Source: Nocardioides sp. S5 (GTDB taxonomy: Bacteria; Actinomycetota; Actinomycetes; Propionibacteriales; Nocardioidaceae). Taken from it: DNA of 64,000 nt. The translations under genes were made by a program, and so were the position numbers. Positions 51,323 to 59,888 of this stretch are shown here, in pieces. Where the stretch lies: positions 3,906,001 through 3,970,000 of the forward strand of contig NZ_CP022296.1 of the NCBI RefSeq assembly GCF_017310035.1, written 5' to 3'. Positions within the stretch are counted from its first letter, which is position 1. The number at the start of each line of letters is the position of its first letter. The notes under the pieces are model-generated. The model searched no databases and was not told the origin of the DNA. It worked only from the letters and a program-made list of their open reading frames with translations.

Positions 51323-52654
51323 ATGCCCGAGACCCCTGACACCGAGCCCGAGACCATCGAGCCCGAGACCGTCGAGCCCGACGCTGCACCAGGGGCCGTC
51401 GAGCCCGAGGCACCTCCCGCTCCGCTGCTCGAGCTGCGCGACGGCCTGCCCGAGGTCGTCGAGACCGACGCCCGGCTGGCCGAGGCGTGCGCGGCGCTCG
51501 CCGCGGGCACCGGACCCATCGCCATCGACGCCGAGCGCGCCTCGGGCTACCGCTACTCCAACCGCGCCTACCTGATCCAGCTGCGCCGCGAGGGCGCCGG
51601 CACCTGGCTGGTCGACCCGATCCCGCTGACCACCCTGGACCCGCTCCAGGAGGCGCTCGGCGACGCCGAGTGGATCCTCCACGCCGCCACCCAGGACCTG
51701 CCGTGCCTGCGCGAGGTCGGCCTCTCCCCCACCAGCATCTTCGACACCGAGCTCGCCGGCCGGCTGCTCGGCTACCCGCGGGTGGGCCTGGCCACGCTCG
51801 TGGAGACCGTGCTCGGCCTGCGCATGCGCAAGGAGCACTCCGCGGCCGACTGGTCGACCCGGCCGCTGCCCACGCCGTGGCTCGACTACGCCGCCCTCGA
51901 CGTCGAGGTGCTCCTCGAGCTGCGCGAGCACATGGTCACCGAGCTCGAGAAGGCCGGCAAGGCCGAGTGGGCGCGCCAGGAGTTCGAGAACCTGCTCGGC
52001 TTCGAGCCCGCCGTGCGCGTCGACGCGTGGCGGCGTACGTCGGGTGTGCACCGGTTGCGCGGGCGACGGGCCCTCGGTGCGGCGCGGGCCCTGTGGGAGG
52101 CGCGCGACGCGATCGCCGCCGAGCGCGACGTCACCCCCGGCCGGATCCTTCCGGACTCCGCCATCGTCGCCGCCGCCACTGCCATGCCGACCGATCGCCG
52201 CGCGCTGCTCGCGACCCCGGGCTTCCACGGCCGCGGCGCCAGCCGCTACTCCTCGACGTGGGTCGATGCGCTGCAGCGGGTGCGCGAGATGTCCGAGGAC
52301 GAGCTCCCCACCCGCGCACCCCGCGGCGACGGGCCTCCGCACCCGCGCACCTGGGCCGAGCGCGAGCCCGTGGCCGACCGCCGCTTCAAGGCCGCGCGCG
52401 AGGCCATGCTCAACCTCGCCGAGGTCCACCACCTGCCGGTCGAGAACCTGCTGACCCCCGACTACCTCCGCCGCGTGATGTGGACACCGCCGGAGACCCG
52501 CGAGCCAGCTGGGCTCGCCGAGGCCGTGCGCGCCCAGCTGGCGTCGTACGGCGCGCGCCCCTGGCAGGCCGAGCTGGTCACCGGAGCGCTCGTCGGTGCC
52601 ATCCTCGGCGCCGAGGCCGAGGCCGAGGCGGAACCCGAGCCCGCACCGGAGTAG
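51323..52654 (+). CDS. rnd: Ribonuclease D with HRDC domain
   Basis: 443 residues. 3'-5' exoribonuclease: DEDDy motifs are IAIDAERASG (Asp/Glu), HAATQDLPCLREVGL (Asp) and WLDYAALDVEVLLELR (Tyr/Asp). An HRDC domain lies around 225-310. The first 35 residues are an acidic, repetitive extension (PETPDTEPETIEPETVEP), and the end is AEAEAEAEPEPAPE. It probably trims tRNA precursors. It follows DUF3000 closely and ends 10 bases before the repeat C element. Confidence 0.92.
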   Translation: MPETPDTEPETIEPETVEPDAAPGAVEPEAPPAPLLELRDGLPEVVETDARLAEACAALAAGTGPIAIDAERASGYRYSNRAYLIQLRREGAGTWLVDPIPLTTLDPLQEALGDAEWILHAATQDLPCLREVGLSPTSIFDTELAGRLLGYPRVGLATLVETVLGLRMRKEHSAADWSTRPLPTPWLDYAALDVEVLLELREHMVTELEKAGKAEWARQEFENLLGFEPAVRVDAWRRTSGVHRLRGRRALGAARALWEARDAIAAERDVTPGRILPDSAIVAAATAMPTDRRALLATPGFHGRGASRYSSTWVDALQRVREMSEDELPTRAPRGDGPPHPRTWAEREPVADRRFKAAREAMLNLAEVHHLPVENLLTPDYLRRVMWTPPETREPAGLAEAVRAQLASYGARPWQAELVTGALVGAILGAEAEAEAEPEPAPE

Positions 52655-52664
52655 CCCGCGCCTG

Positions 52665-52728
52665 GATATCTGGGGACGATCTGGTGGGTGTTCGGGCGGA
52701 TCGGCCTACCAGAACGTCCCCAGATACC
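52665..52728. repeat. Repeat family C, copy 2 (inverted relative to copy 1)
   Basis: Arms TATCTGGGGACG (52667-52678) and CGTCCCCAGATA (52715-52726). The right end reaches the last base of the convergent solute-binding protein's stop codon. Read in reverse complement it aligns with copy 1 across about 60 bases including the interior. Confidence 0.88.
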
Positions 52729-54164
52729 TACTCGGTGGGCGACTCGGAGGGGCTCTCGCTCGGCGACTCGGTCTCCTCGGTCTCCTCGGGGGAGAGGACC
52801 GCACGCGAGGTGATGTCGATCTCCTCGGTCACCTGCTCGAGGTCGAGGATCCCCGGCGCGGTCACGAGCCGGTCGAGCAGCGGCGTGACCGCCTCGACGA
52901 GCTCGTCACGCTGGTCGATGAAGGGCGGGACGACCATGTAGCGGATGCTCGAGTTGAAGACCTCTGCGTTGGCCGGCTGGTCCTCGGGGGCCAGGAAGTC
53001 CTCGGACGCGGCGACCTGGGTGTTGGCCGGGACGATGTAGCCCGTCGAGGACACCGTGGAGATCGCGGCGTCGGAGACGGCGTAGGCGATGAAGTCGGCC
53101 GCGTCACCGACGTTGTCGGACTCCGCGGAGATGCACAGGCCGCTGATGTCACCGACGGTCGCGCGGTCCCCGATGGTCGGCATCGGCATGACGTCGAATG
53201 CGAGGTCCTCGGCTTCGCGCAGCTCCGGCACGAGGTTGCGGAAGCCGGCGACCATCGCGAGCTCGCCGCGCTTGAACAGCTGGACCGGCGTCGCCCGGGC
53301 GAGCTGGGCGTTGGTCGGGGTGATCGTGGGGTCGCGCAGGATCTCCAGCGTCTGCTCCAGCGCCTCGCGGGTGTCGTCGTCCGAGAAGGCGAGCGAGGTC
53401 GGCTCGCGGTCGTCGTCGAAGACCTGGCCGCCCCCGGAGTAGATGAAGGGCGCCAGGCCCTGGAGGGTCGGGTCGATCCAGACGCCACGGCGGTCGCCAC
53501 GACGCGAGGCGAAGGTCGCGGCGGCACCGAACTCGGCGAGCGTCCACCGCTCGCGCACGCCGTCGTCGTTGGGCGTGGGCACGTCGAGCTCACGCCGCTC
53601 CATCCGGTCGAAGTCGACGATGTCGGTGTTGTAGTAGACGACCATCGGGGACACCGAGTAGGCCATGCACTGCAGCTCGTCGTCCATCGCGAAGGCGTCG
53701 ACGGCGTCGCGCGAGAAGCGGTCGCCGAAGTCGACGCCCCGCTCGTCGAGCAGCAGGCTCACCGGCTGGAGTGCCTCGGCCTCCACGAGCTGGTCGAGGT
53801 CGATGCGCGAGGTGAGGAAGGCGTCCGGCGCGTCGCCCGCCAGCACGTCCGCGAGCGCGGACTCGTGGTCGGGCCACGACCGCAGGCTGACCTGGCGTGT
53901 GGTCGAGGTGGCGTTGAAGGAGTCGACGACGCTCTGGAAGGCCGCGACCTCCTCCTCGCTGCCGTAAGCACCGAACACGATCTTGCGCGGCTTCTCCGAC
54001 GCGCCGCCCTGGCCCTGGCTCGGCGAGGGGGCGGGCTGCGGGTCCGGCTCGGCGTCGCCGGTGCAGGCGGCCGTGGTCAGCGCGACCGCGAGGGCAGTCC
54101 CCACGAGGGCGGCACGGCGCGCTCGGGCGCGGGGGAACAGACGGGCAACGCGACGACCGGGCAC
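52728..54164 (-). CDS. Extracellular solute-binding lipoprotein
   Basis: 478 residues. Signal peptide with lipobox TAAC (ALVGTALAVALTTAACTG), a Pro/Ser/Gln linker, then a type 1 solute-binding protein: RKIVFGAYGSEEEVAAFQSVVDSFNATSTTRQVSLRSWPD, YYNTDIVDFDRM, ARATPVQLFKRGELAMVAGF. The fold suggests sugar or oligosaccharide binding for an ABC importer, but no permease or ATPase is near. The tail ends in SPSES repeats. The GTG start has TAGGGT six bases upstream. Confidence 0.85.
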   Translation of the reverse strand: MPGRRVARLFPRARARRAALVGTALAVALTTAACTGDAEPDPQPAPSPSQGQGGASEKPRKIVFGAYGSEEEVAAFQSVVDSFNATSTTRQVSLRSWPDHESALADVLAGDAPDAFLTSRIDLDQLVEAEALQPVSLLLDERGVDFGDRFSRDAVDAFAMDDELQCMAYSVSPMVVYYNTDIVDFDRMERRELDVPTPNDDGVRERWTLAEFGAAATFASRRGDRRGVWIDPTLQGLAPFIYSGGGQVFDDDREPTSLAFSDDDTREALEQTLEILRDPTITPTNAQLARATPVQLFKRGELAMVAGFRNLVPELREAEDLAFDVMPMPTIGDRATVGDISGLCISAESDNVGDAADFIAYAVSDAAISTVSSTGYIVPANTQVAASEDFLAPEDQPANAEVFNSSIRYMVVPPFIDQRDELVEAVTPLLDRLVTAPGILDLEQVTEEIDITSRAVLSPEETEETESPSESPSESPTE

Positions 54165-54173
54165 GGCGAAACC

Positions 54174-54662
54174 CTAACGGGGCAGCCCACGGACCGCCGC
54201 GACCACCTCGTCGAAGATCCGGGCGTCCAGCGCAGCACCCTCACGGCGTACGCCGTCGCGCTCCAGGTGGATGAGCCGGTCCAGGCGCACCTCGCTGGGC
54301 CGGCCCTGGGAGTCCCAGCCGCCGGAGCCGACGTCCATCCAGTAGCGCCCGTGGCGGGCCTCGTCGGCGGCGTCGCGGTCGTGGTCCTGGCTGCTGAGCA
54401 TCAGCCCGACCCAGCCGTCTGCCTCCCCGTCCCCAGCGGTGTCGAGCACCAGGACCGGGCGGTCCTTGCCCTGGCTCGGGTCGTCCTCGTAGGGCACCCA
54501 CGCCCAGACGACCTCGCCCGGGTCGGGCTCGCCGTCGATCTCGGGGGCGTAGCGCGAGGACACCCCGCTCGCGGGGGCGGTCGACGGTGTCGCGGAGGAC
54601 CAGGCGGTGGTGCCCGACGTGGCTCCGGAGATGACGGCGGCGACGCGGCGCAGGAGGCTCAT
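54174..54662 (-). CDS. MazF/PemK-like protein with N-terminal extension
   Basis: 162 residues. From about 38 it resembles PemK/MazF: EPDPGEVVWAWVPYEDDPSQGKDRPVLVLDTAG (the conserved GEV.W..vPY.D....K.RPVLVl), then VGLMLSSQDHDR and RLDRLIHLERDGV. The first 35 residues (MSLLRRVAAVISGATSGTTAW...) are an unusual hydrophobic/Ser-Thr extension. No antitoxin gene is adjacent. TAGTCT lies six bases before the ATG. It may not act as a toxin; MazF-fold regulators of RNA also occur alone. Confidence 0.72.
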   Translation of the reverse strand: MSLLRRVAAVISGATSGTTAWSSATPSTAPASGVSSRYAPEIDGEPDPGEVVWAWVPYEDDPSQGKDRPVLVLDTAGDGEADGWVGLMLSSQDHDRDAADEARHGRYWMDVGSGGWDSQGRPSEVRLDRLIHLERDGVRREGAALDARIFDEVVAAVRGLPR

Positions 54663-54720
54663 GCCCCGAGACTAGAGGTGTGTGCGAGTGCGCCGGACCG
54701 GGAGCGCCTCACGGCGCGTG

Positions 54721-54765
54721 GCCGCTCGTAGCGGCTTATTGTGGGACCCGGGGCTGCCACAGCCC
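54721..54765. terminator. Two consecutive hairpins between the MazF-like and next gene
   Basis: GCCGCT-CGT-AGCGGC at 54721-54735, directly followed on the plus strand by TTATT, and GGGCTG-CCA-CAGCCC at 54751-54765. The region up to 54794 contains an unusually A/T-rich CCATATTTTAAC. They could end transcription of the 54794-55387 gene on the minus strand or mark a promoter region. Confidence 0.4.
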
Positions 54766-54793
54766 GACGCACTCACAGCCATATTTTAACGGC

Positions 54794-55387
54794 TCAACCC
54801 AGCGCGTGGCGCATTTCCCCCTGACCGGCGGCCTCCAGCTGCTCCGAGAGCACCAGCATCCGGGTGATCTCCTCGTGCGGGGAGCCGAGGGCCGCGCGGC
54901 CCGCGGCGACGATCCGCGCGAAGGCCGCCGCCCGGAAGAGGGTGACGGCGAAGTCACCGCCGGCGATGCCGCGCAGGACCTCGTCGACCATGCTCCGCAG
55001 CTCCTCGGGACCGGGCGGGTCGGCGACCCCGGCGACGACCCGGGCGACGTCCACGCGGCGATGGCCGGCGTCGTACTCCTTCGCGACCCGCTCGGGGTCG
55101 GCGTGGACCCAGGAGCGCAGCAGGAGAAGCCGCCACAGGCTCCCCGCCAGCGTGTCGGCCGGCGCCCCGGACCACACCTCGGCGAGCGTCTCGAGACCCT
55201 CGGTCTCGGCGAGGTGCACGATGCGCTCGGCCAGGGCAGGGTCGTCGGAGCTGCGCGCCCCGCGGACCAGCACCGTGGCAGCCAGGTCGCCGGCCTCGCG
55301 CAGCACCGCCGGGTCGGCACCGCCGGCGATCTCGGCGAAGAAGCCGGCGCCGGGCGTCATCGGACGGTGGTGGGTGCGGTCGCTCAC
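54794..55387 (-). CDS. Conserved-looking helical hypothetical protein
   Basis: 197 residues from the GTG at 55387, chosen because TAGGCT lies seven bases before it; an ATG at 55360 gives 188 residues. Helical throughout: LREAGDLAATVLVRGARSSDDPALAERIVHLAETEGLETLAEVWSGAPADTLAGSLWRLLLLRSWVHADPERVAKEY. This resembles a known actinobacterial hypothetical next to HrpA, of unknown function. It follows hrpA start-to-start with 26 bases between the ends of the genes. Confidence 0.7.
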   Translation of the reverse strand: MSDRTHHRPMTPGAGFFAEIAGGADPAVLREAGDLAATVLVRGARSSDDPALAERIVHLAETEGLETLAEVWSGAPADTLAGSLWRLLLLRSWVHADPERVAKEYDAGHRRVDVARVVAGVADPPGPEELRSMVDEVLRGIAGGDFAVTLFRAAAFARIVAAGRAALGSPHEEITRMLVLSEQLEAAGQGEMRHALG

Positions 55388-55413
55388 CCGCCCCAGCCTA
55401 GGTCGTGGCCGGC

Positions 55414-58400
55414 CTAGGTCGTGCCGATGACCTTGCGGATGCGCTGGTCGCTGACCTTCTCCCGCGTGCCGAGCTGCTGGGCGAACAGCGAGATGCGGTA
55501 CTCCTCGAGCAGCCAGCGCGAGTCGCGCAGGCGCCGGGGCACCGGCTGTCCCTCGGGCAGCGCGGCCACCGCGTGCAGCCAGGCCTCCTGCAGGCCCGCG
55601 AGCTGGTCCATCAGCTGCCGGTCGCGGGCGACCTGCGCGTTGAGCCGCTCGCGCCGGTGCGCCACGCCGGCCAGGTAGCGGGGGTAGTCGCGCAGCCGGC
55701 TGACACCCGCCTCGCCCACGAAGCCCGGCACCATCAACCGGCCGACCTGGGCGCGCATGTCGGTCAGCGCGGGCAGGGTGGCGAGGTCGGCGCGCCCGGA
55801 GATCGCCTTGTCGCACGCGCGCCAGGCCTCCAGCACCCGCATCACGTCGTGCACAGCGATGCTCGTGCCCTCGGCGACCGCGTCGCGTGCCGCGGCGACC
55901 AGGGCGTCGTACGCCGCCTCGTCGCGCACCGGCTGCCGGGAGTCGACGACCTCGCCGACGATCCCGGCGCGCAGGTCCTCGAGGAGGTCGGAGACCGACG
56001 GGTAGGGCGACCCGACGAGGGCGAGCTTGGCGCGCTGGTCGAGGCCCGCAGCGGCCAGCACGACGTCGACCGGATCGGCGGGACCGAGAGCGAGCAGCAC
56101 GAGGCGGCGTACGCCGAGGCGGTGGTGCGCGGCGGCCTCCTCGGCGGTGGCCAGGACGCGGAGCCCGACCGACGCGCCCTCGTCGACGAGCGCGGGGAAG
56201 CCGCGCACCTCGTGGCCCGCGCGGCGCTGCACGAAGGACTCCTCGATCGTGGCGAAGGTCCACGACACCTGGCCCGTGGCCGTGACGCCGGAATCCGCGG
56301 CCACGTCGGCCATCGCCTGCTCGAAGGTGGGTCGCAGCGGCTCCTTGAGGGCGTCGAGGTCCTTGCCGCGGCCGGCCTCGGCACCCTCCTCGGTGACGAC
56401 GCGGTAGGTCGGACGCAGGTGCTCGGGCACCTTGGACCAGTCCCACGCCTCGCGGTCGATGACCAGGCTGCGGGTGCTGCGGGCGAAGCGCTCCAGGGCG
56501 TCGAGCAGCGGCTCCGCGCCGGGCGGGGTGGCGGCGAGGAACTCGCGCGCGGTGTTGGGGGCGGGCACCATCGCGACGCGCAGGTTCTTCGGCAGCGAGC
56601 GGATGAGCTCGGTGACCAGCTCCTCGCGCAGGCCCGGCACCAGCCAGGAGAAGTCGTCGGCCTCGACCCGGTTGAGGGTGGCGACGGGGACGTCGATGGT
56701 GAGGCCGTCGTCGGCGGCGCCGGGCTCGAAGTGGTAGCTGATCGGGAAGGTCAGACCGGCCTCGTGGGTGCCGGGTCCCTCCGAGAGCCACTGGGTCGGG
56801 AAGTCGTGCGCGCGCACCTGGTCAGCGGTGTCGTGGGTGAGCATCTCCGGGTCGAAGGTGAGCAGGTCCGGCCGCTTCTGGCGCGCCCGCTTCCACCACT
56901 GGTCGAAGTGCGGGCCACTGACGACGTCGGCGCCCACGCGGGCGTCGTAGAACTCGAAGAGGGTCTCCTCGTCGACGACGATGTCGCGGCGCCGGGCGCG
57001 GTGCTCGAGCTCCTCGGCCTCCTCGAGCAGGCGGGCGTTCTCGGCGAGGAAGCGGTGGCGGGAGTCCCACTCGCGCTGCACCAGCGCGTGGCGGATGAAG
57101 AGCTCGCGGGCGAGCGGCGCGTCGATCCGGCCGTACTGCACGAGGCGGTCGGCGACCAGCGGAACGCCGTACAGCGTGACCCGCTCGCGCGCCATCACCG
57201 CGGCGCGCTTGCGCGACCAGTGCGGCTCGGAGAACGTGCGCTTGACCAGGTGGGCGCCGAGCCGCTCGGCCCACTCGGGCTGGATGGCGGCGTTCTGCCG
57301 CGCCCACAGCCGCGAGGTCTCGACGAGCTCGGCGCTCATCAGGAAGGCCGGGTTGCGTCGCTTCAGCACGCTGCCGGGGAAGATCGCGAAGCGGGCGTTG
57401 CGGGCGCCGACGTACTCCCGCATCGGACGCCGCTCCCCCGGCTTGGCCTTGTCGCGCTCCTCCAGCGCACCGATGTGGCTGAGCAGCCCGGACAGCAGGG
57501 CCTGGTGGATGCCGTCCTCGTCGGGGGTGTCCGACGGCTGACCGATCTCGAGCCCCATCTCCTTGGCCACCTGGCGCAGCTGGGACTCGTACTCCTGCCA
57601 CTCCCGCATGCGCATGTAGTTGAGGTGCTCGCGCTTGCACATGCGCCGGAAGGCGCTCGAGGACAGCTCCTTCTGCTGCTGCTTGACGTGGCGCCAGAGG
57701 TTGAGCCAGGTGAGGAAGTCGCTGGACTCGTGGGTGAAGCGGGCGTGGAGCTGGTCGGCCTGGGCGCGCTGCTCCTCCGGGCGCTCGCGCGGGTCCTGGA
57801 TGGACAGCGCGGCGGCGATCACCAGCACGTCGCGCACGCAGCCGAGCCGCTCGGCCTCGAGGATCATCCGGCCCAGACGAGGGTCGATCGGCAGGCGGGA
57901 GAGCCGCTTGCCGACCTGCGTTAGGCGTACGCCTTTCCCTCGTTGGTCGAGGAGGGCGCCCCGGCGCCCGTCACGAGACCCGGGTCTCGTGACAGGGCTT
58001 CGCCCTTCCTCGACCAGCGGAGCGGTAGAGATCGCACCCAGCTCCTCGAGCAGGTCGGTGCCGGCCTTGATGTTGCGACGGTCCGGCGGCTCGACGAAGG
58101 GGAAGCGCGCGATGTCGCCCAGGCGCAGCGAGGCCATCTGGAGGATGACGCTGGCGAGGTTGGTGCGCAGGATCTCCGGGTCGGTGAACTCGGGGCGGGC
58201 CTCGAAGTCCTCTTCGGAGTAGAGGCGGATCGCGATGCCCTCCGCGACGCGGCCGCAGCGACCCGAGCGCTGGTTGGCCGAGGCCTGGCTGATCGGCTCG
58301 ATCGGCAGGCGCTGCACCTTGGTGCGCACGGAGTAGCGGCTGATGCGTGCGACGCCGGTGTCGACGACGTAGCGGATGCCGGGCACGGTCAGCGACGTCT

Positions 58401-59313
58401 CGGCGACGTTGGTGGCGAGCACGACCCGACGCACGGTGGACGGGTGGCTGGAGAACACCTTGTGCTGGTCGGCCGCGCTGAGGCGGGAGTAGAGCGGCAC
58501 GACCTCGAGCCGGTCGCTCTTGAGGGCGTCGAGCGCGTCGGCGGTGTCGCGGATCTCGCGCTCGCCGGGCAGGAAGACGAGCACGTCGCCGGGACCCTCG
58601 GCCGACAGCTCGCGCACGGCGTCGAGGATCGCCTCGGTCTGGTCGCGCTGGACCGGCTCGCCCTCCTCGTCGTCCTCCGGCAGCTCGAGCAGGGGGCGGT
58701 AGCGGACCTCGACGGGATACGTACGCCCCGACACCTCGACCACGGGCGCGCGGCTCTGGCCATCACCGAAGTGCTCGGCGAAGCGGTCCACGTCGATGGT
58801 GGCGCTGGTGATGATCACCTTGAGGTCGGGCCGGCGCGGGAGCAGGCGCTTGAGGTAGCCGAGGAGGAAGTCGATGTTGAGGCTGCGCTCGTGCGCCTCG
58901 TCGATGATGATCGTGTCGTACCTGCGCAGGTCGCGGTCGCGCTGGAGCTCGGCCAGCAGGATGCCGTCGGTCATCAGCTTGACCCGGCTGGCCTTGCTCG
59001 TCCGGTCGGTGAAGCGCACCTGGTAGCCGATCACGTCACCGAGCTCGGTCCCGAGCTCCTCGGCGATCCGCTCGGCCACCGAGCGGGCCGCGATGCGGCG
59101 CGGCTGGGTGTGGCCGATGAGCCCGCCGCCCTCGGCGCGGCCCTTGCCGCGGCCGAGCTCGAGGCAGATCTTCGGCAGCTGGGTGGTCTTGCCGGAGCCG
59201 GTCTCGCCGGCCACGATCACGACCTGGTGGTCGCGGATGGCCGCGGCGATGTCGTCGCGGCGCGCGGAGACCGGGAGCTCCGGCGGATAGGTGATCTTCA
59301 CAACGGGCGACAT
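55414..59313 (-). CDS. hrpA: ATP-dependent RNA helicase HrpA, with an in-frame palindromic insertion
   Basis: 1299 residues, the usual size for actinobacterial HrpA. DEAH-box helicase acting on RNA and ribosomes. Walker A AGETGSGKTTQLPK (near 35), DEAH in IIDEAHERSLNIDF, SAT in ITSATIDVDRF and QRxGRxxR as NQRSGRCGRV are intact; the C-terminal OB and DUF3418 parts follow. Between ELGAIS and LTQVGKRLSRLPIDPRLGRM an extra Arg/Gly/Pro-rich segment of about 28 residues is encoded by an 80-bp compound palindrome (57941-58020). The ATG at 59313 (MSPVVKI) is preferred to 59331. No clear ribosome site. Confidence 0.93.
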   Translation of the reverse strand: MSPVVKITYPPELPVSARRDDIAAAIRDHQVVIVAGETGSGKTTQLPKICLELGRGKGRAEGGGLIGHTQPRRIAARSVAERIAEELGTELGDVIGYQVRFTDRTSKASRVKLMTDGILLAELQRDRDLRRYDTIIIDEAHERSLNIDFLLGYLKRLLPRRPDLKVIITSATIDVDRFAEHFGDGQSRAPVVEVSGRTYPVEVRYRPLLELPEDDEEGEPVQRDQTEAILDAVRELSAEGPGDVLVFLPGEREIRDTADALDALKSDRLEVVPLYSRLSAADQHKVFSSHPSTVRRVVLATNVAETSLTVPGIRYVVDTGVARISRYSVRTKVQRLPIEPISQASANQRSGRCGRVAEGIAIRLYSEEDFEARPEFTDPEILRTNLASVILQMASLRLGDIARFPFVEPPDRRNIKAGTDLLEELGAISTAPLVEEGRSPVTRPGSRDGRRGALLDQRGKGVRLTQVGKRLSRLPIDPRLGRMILEAERLGCVRDVLVIAAALSIQDPRERPEEQRAQADQLHARFTHESSDFLTWLNLWRHVKQQQKELSSSAFRRMCKREHLNYMRMREWQEYESQLRQVAKEMGLEIGQPSDTPDEDGIHQALLSGLLSHIGALEERDKAKPGERRPMREYVGARNARFAIFPGSVLKRRNPAFLMSAELVETSRLWARQNAAIQPEWAERLGAHLVKRTFSEPHWSRKRAAVMARERVTLYGVPLVADRLVQYGRIDAPLARELFIRHALVQREWDSRHRFLAENARLLEEAEELEHRARRRDIVVDEETLFEFYDARVGADVVSGPHFDQWWKRARQKRPDLLTFDPEMLTHDTADQVRAHDFPTQWLSEGPGTHEAGLTFPISYHFEPGAADDGLTIDVPVATLNRVEADDFSWLVPGLREELVTELIRSLPKNLRVAMVPAPNTAREFLAATPPGAEPLLDALERFARSTRSLVIDREAWDWSKVPEHLRPTYRVVTEEGAEAGRGKDLDALKEPLRPTFEQAMADVAADSGVTATGQVSWTFATIEESFVQRRAGHEVRGFPALVDEGASVGLRVLATAEEAAAHHRLGVRRLVLLALGPADPVDVVLAAAGLDQRAKLALVGSPYPSVSDLLEDLRAGIVGEVVDSRQPVRDEAAYDALVAAARDAVAEGTSIAVHDVMRVLEAWRACDKAISGRADLATLPALTDMRAQVGRLMVPGFVGEAGVSRLRDYPRYLAGVAHRRERLNAQVARDRQLMDQLAGLQEAWLHAVAALPEGQPVPRRLRDSRWLLEEYRISLFAQQLGTREKVSDQRIRKVIGTT
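57941..58020. repeat. Compound palindrome inserted in frame in hrpA
   Basis: Outer arms TGGTCGAGGAGGGCG (57944-57958) and CGCCCTTCCTCGACCA (58001-58016), inner arms GTCACGAGAC (57970-57979) and GTCTCGTGAC (57984-57993) with loop CCGG. Its length keeps the helicase frame open. It is unrelated in sequence to families A-C. Confidence 0.85.
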
Positions 59314-59359
59314 TCTCGCCCACGGCGGCAAGGGGTTTGCGGGCGACCGGGTCCGACTC

Positions 59360-59417
59360 GGGATCCCCGGTCGGCCGGGGATCCCTCACGTTGTCAGGGG
59401 TTGCACGGCCTGACAAC
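59360..59417. repeat. Repeat family B, copy 3
   Basis: GGGATCCCCGG..CCGGGGATCCC at 59360-59385 and GTTGTCAGG (59390-59398) with CCTGACAAC (59409-59417). It lies between the hrpA start and the end of the next minus-strand frame, so unlike copies 1 and 2 it is not between convergent genes. Confidence 0.85.
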
Positions 59418-59472
59418 CTCCGGGAGACCCTGACAACCCTCGACCATGAGCACGGTCAAAGCCCACATCCGT

Positions 59473-59820
59473 TCAGGAGCTGGAGCTGTCGTCGTCGGGC
59501 GCGGTGGTCGGGGGCAGCTGGCCGGGTACGCCGCGCGGGCCGCGGTGCATGCCCCGGTCGCCGGGGCCGTCGTCACCACGTCGCTCCACCCACGCGCCGC
59601 GGTCGTGGTCGCGACCCCGGTCGTCGGTCACCGCGTGCACGGGGGCCAGGCCGAGCCCGCCCACGTCACGCCGGCCAGCGCCGAGGCGATCAGCGCGGCC
59701 AGCCCGGACGTACGGCTGCCGTCGGAGCTGCGCAGCGTGCGGAACCGGTCGCGGAAGCCGCGCCGGGCCGTTGGCTGGGCCGCCCCGGGATCGGACGTCG
59801 TGGGTCTTGTCGCCGCTCAT
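59473..59820 (-). CDS. Small Arg/Asp-rich protein, possibly frameshifted membrane protein
   Basis: 115 residues from the ATG at 59820 after a GGGGG site; low complexity, ending in PPTTAPDDDSSSS. Over the middle third, a different minus frame reads FRDRFRTLRSSDGSRTSGLAALIASALAGVTWAG, which looks like a cytoplasmic stub plus membrane helix, while the end (VHAVTDDRGRDHDRGAWVERRGD) reads well in the first frame. Two compensating shifts would join them. Either this is a real odd ORF, a decayed gene, or a sequencing error. Confidence 0.4.
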   Translation of the reverse strand: MSGDKTHDVRSRGGPANGPARLPRPVPHAAQLRRQPYVRAGRADRLGAGRRDVGGLGLAPVHAVTDDRGRDHDRGAWVERRGDDGPGDRGMHRGPRGVPGQLPPTTAPDDDSSSS

Positions 59821-59888
59821 GTCCCCCAGCGTGCGCGAGCCGGCTGTGCGGGACCTGTGTGCCAGCCCTGAGGTTCGCCCAGACCCGG

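Noticed and set aside
59446..59871. Plus-strand 141-codon frame between hrpA and the sigma operon
   Set aside because: Composition looks like antisense GC-rich noise (Ala/Gly/Val/Arg), with no ribosome site or family; the minus-strand frame is somewhat better supported.
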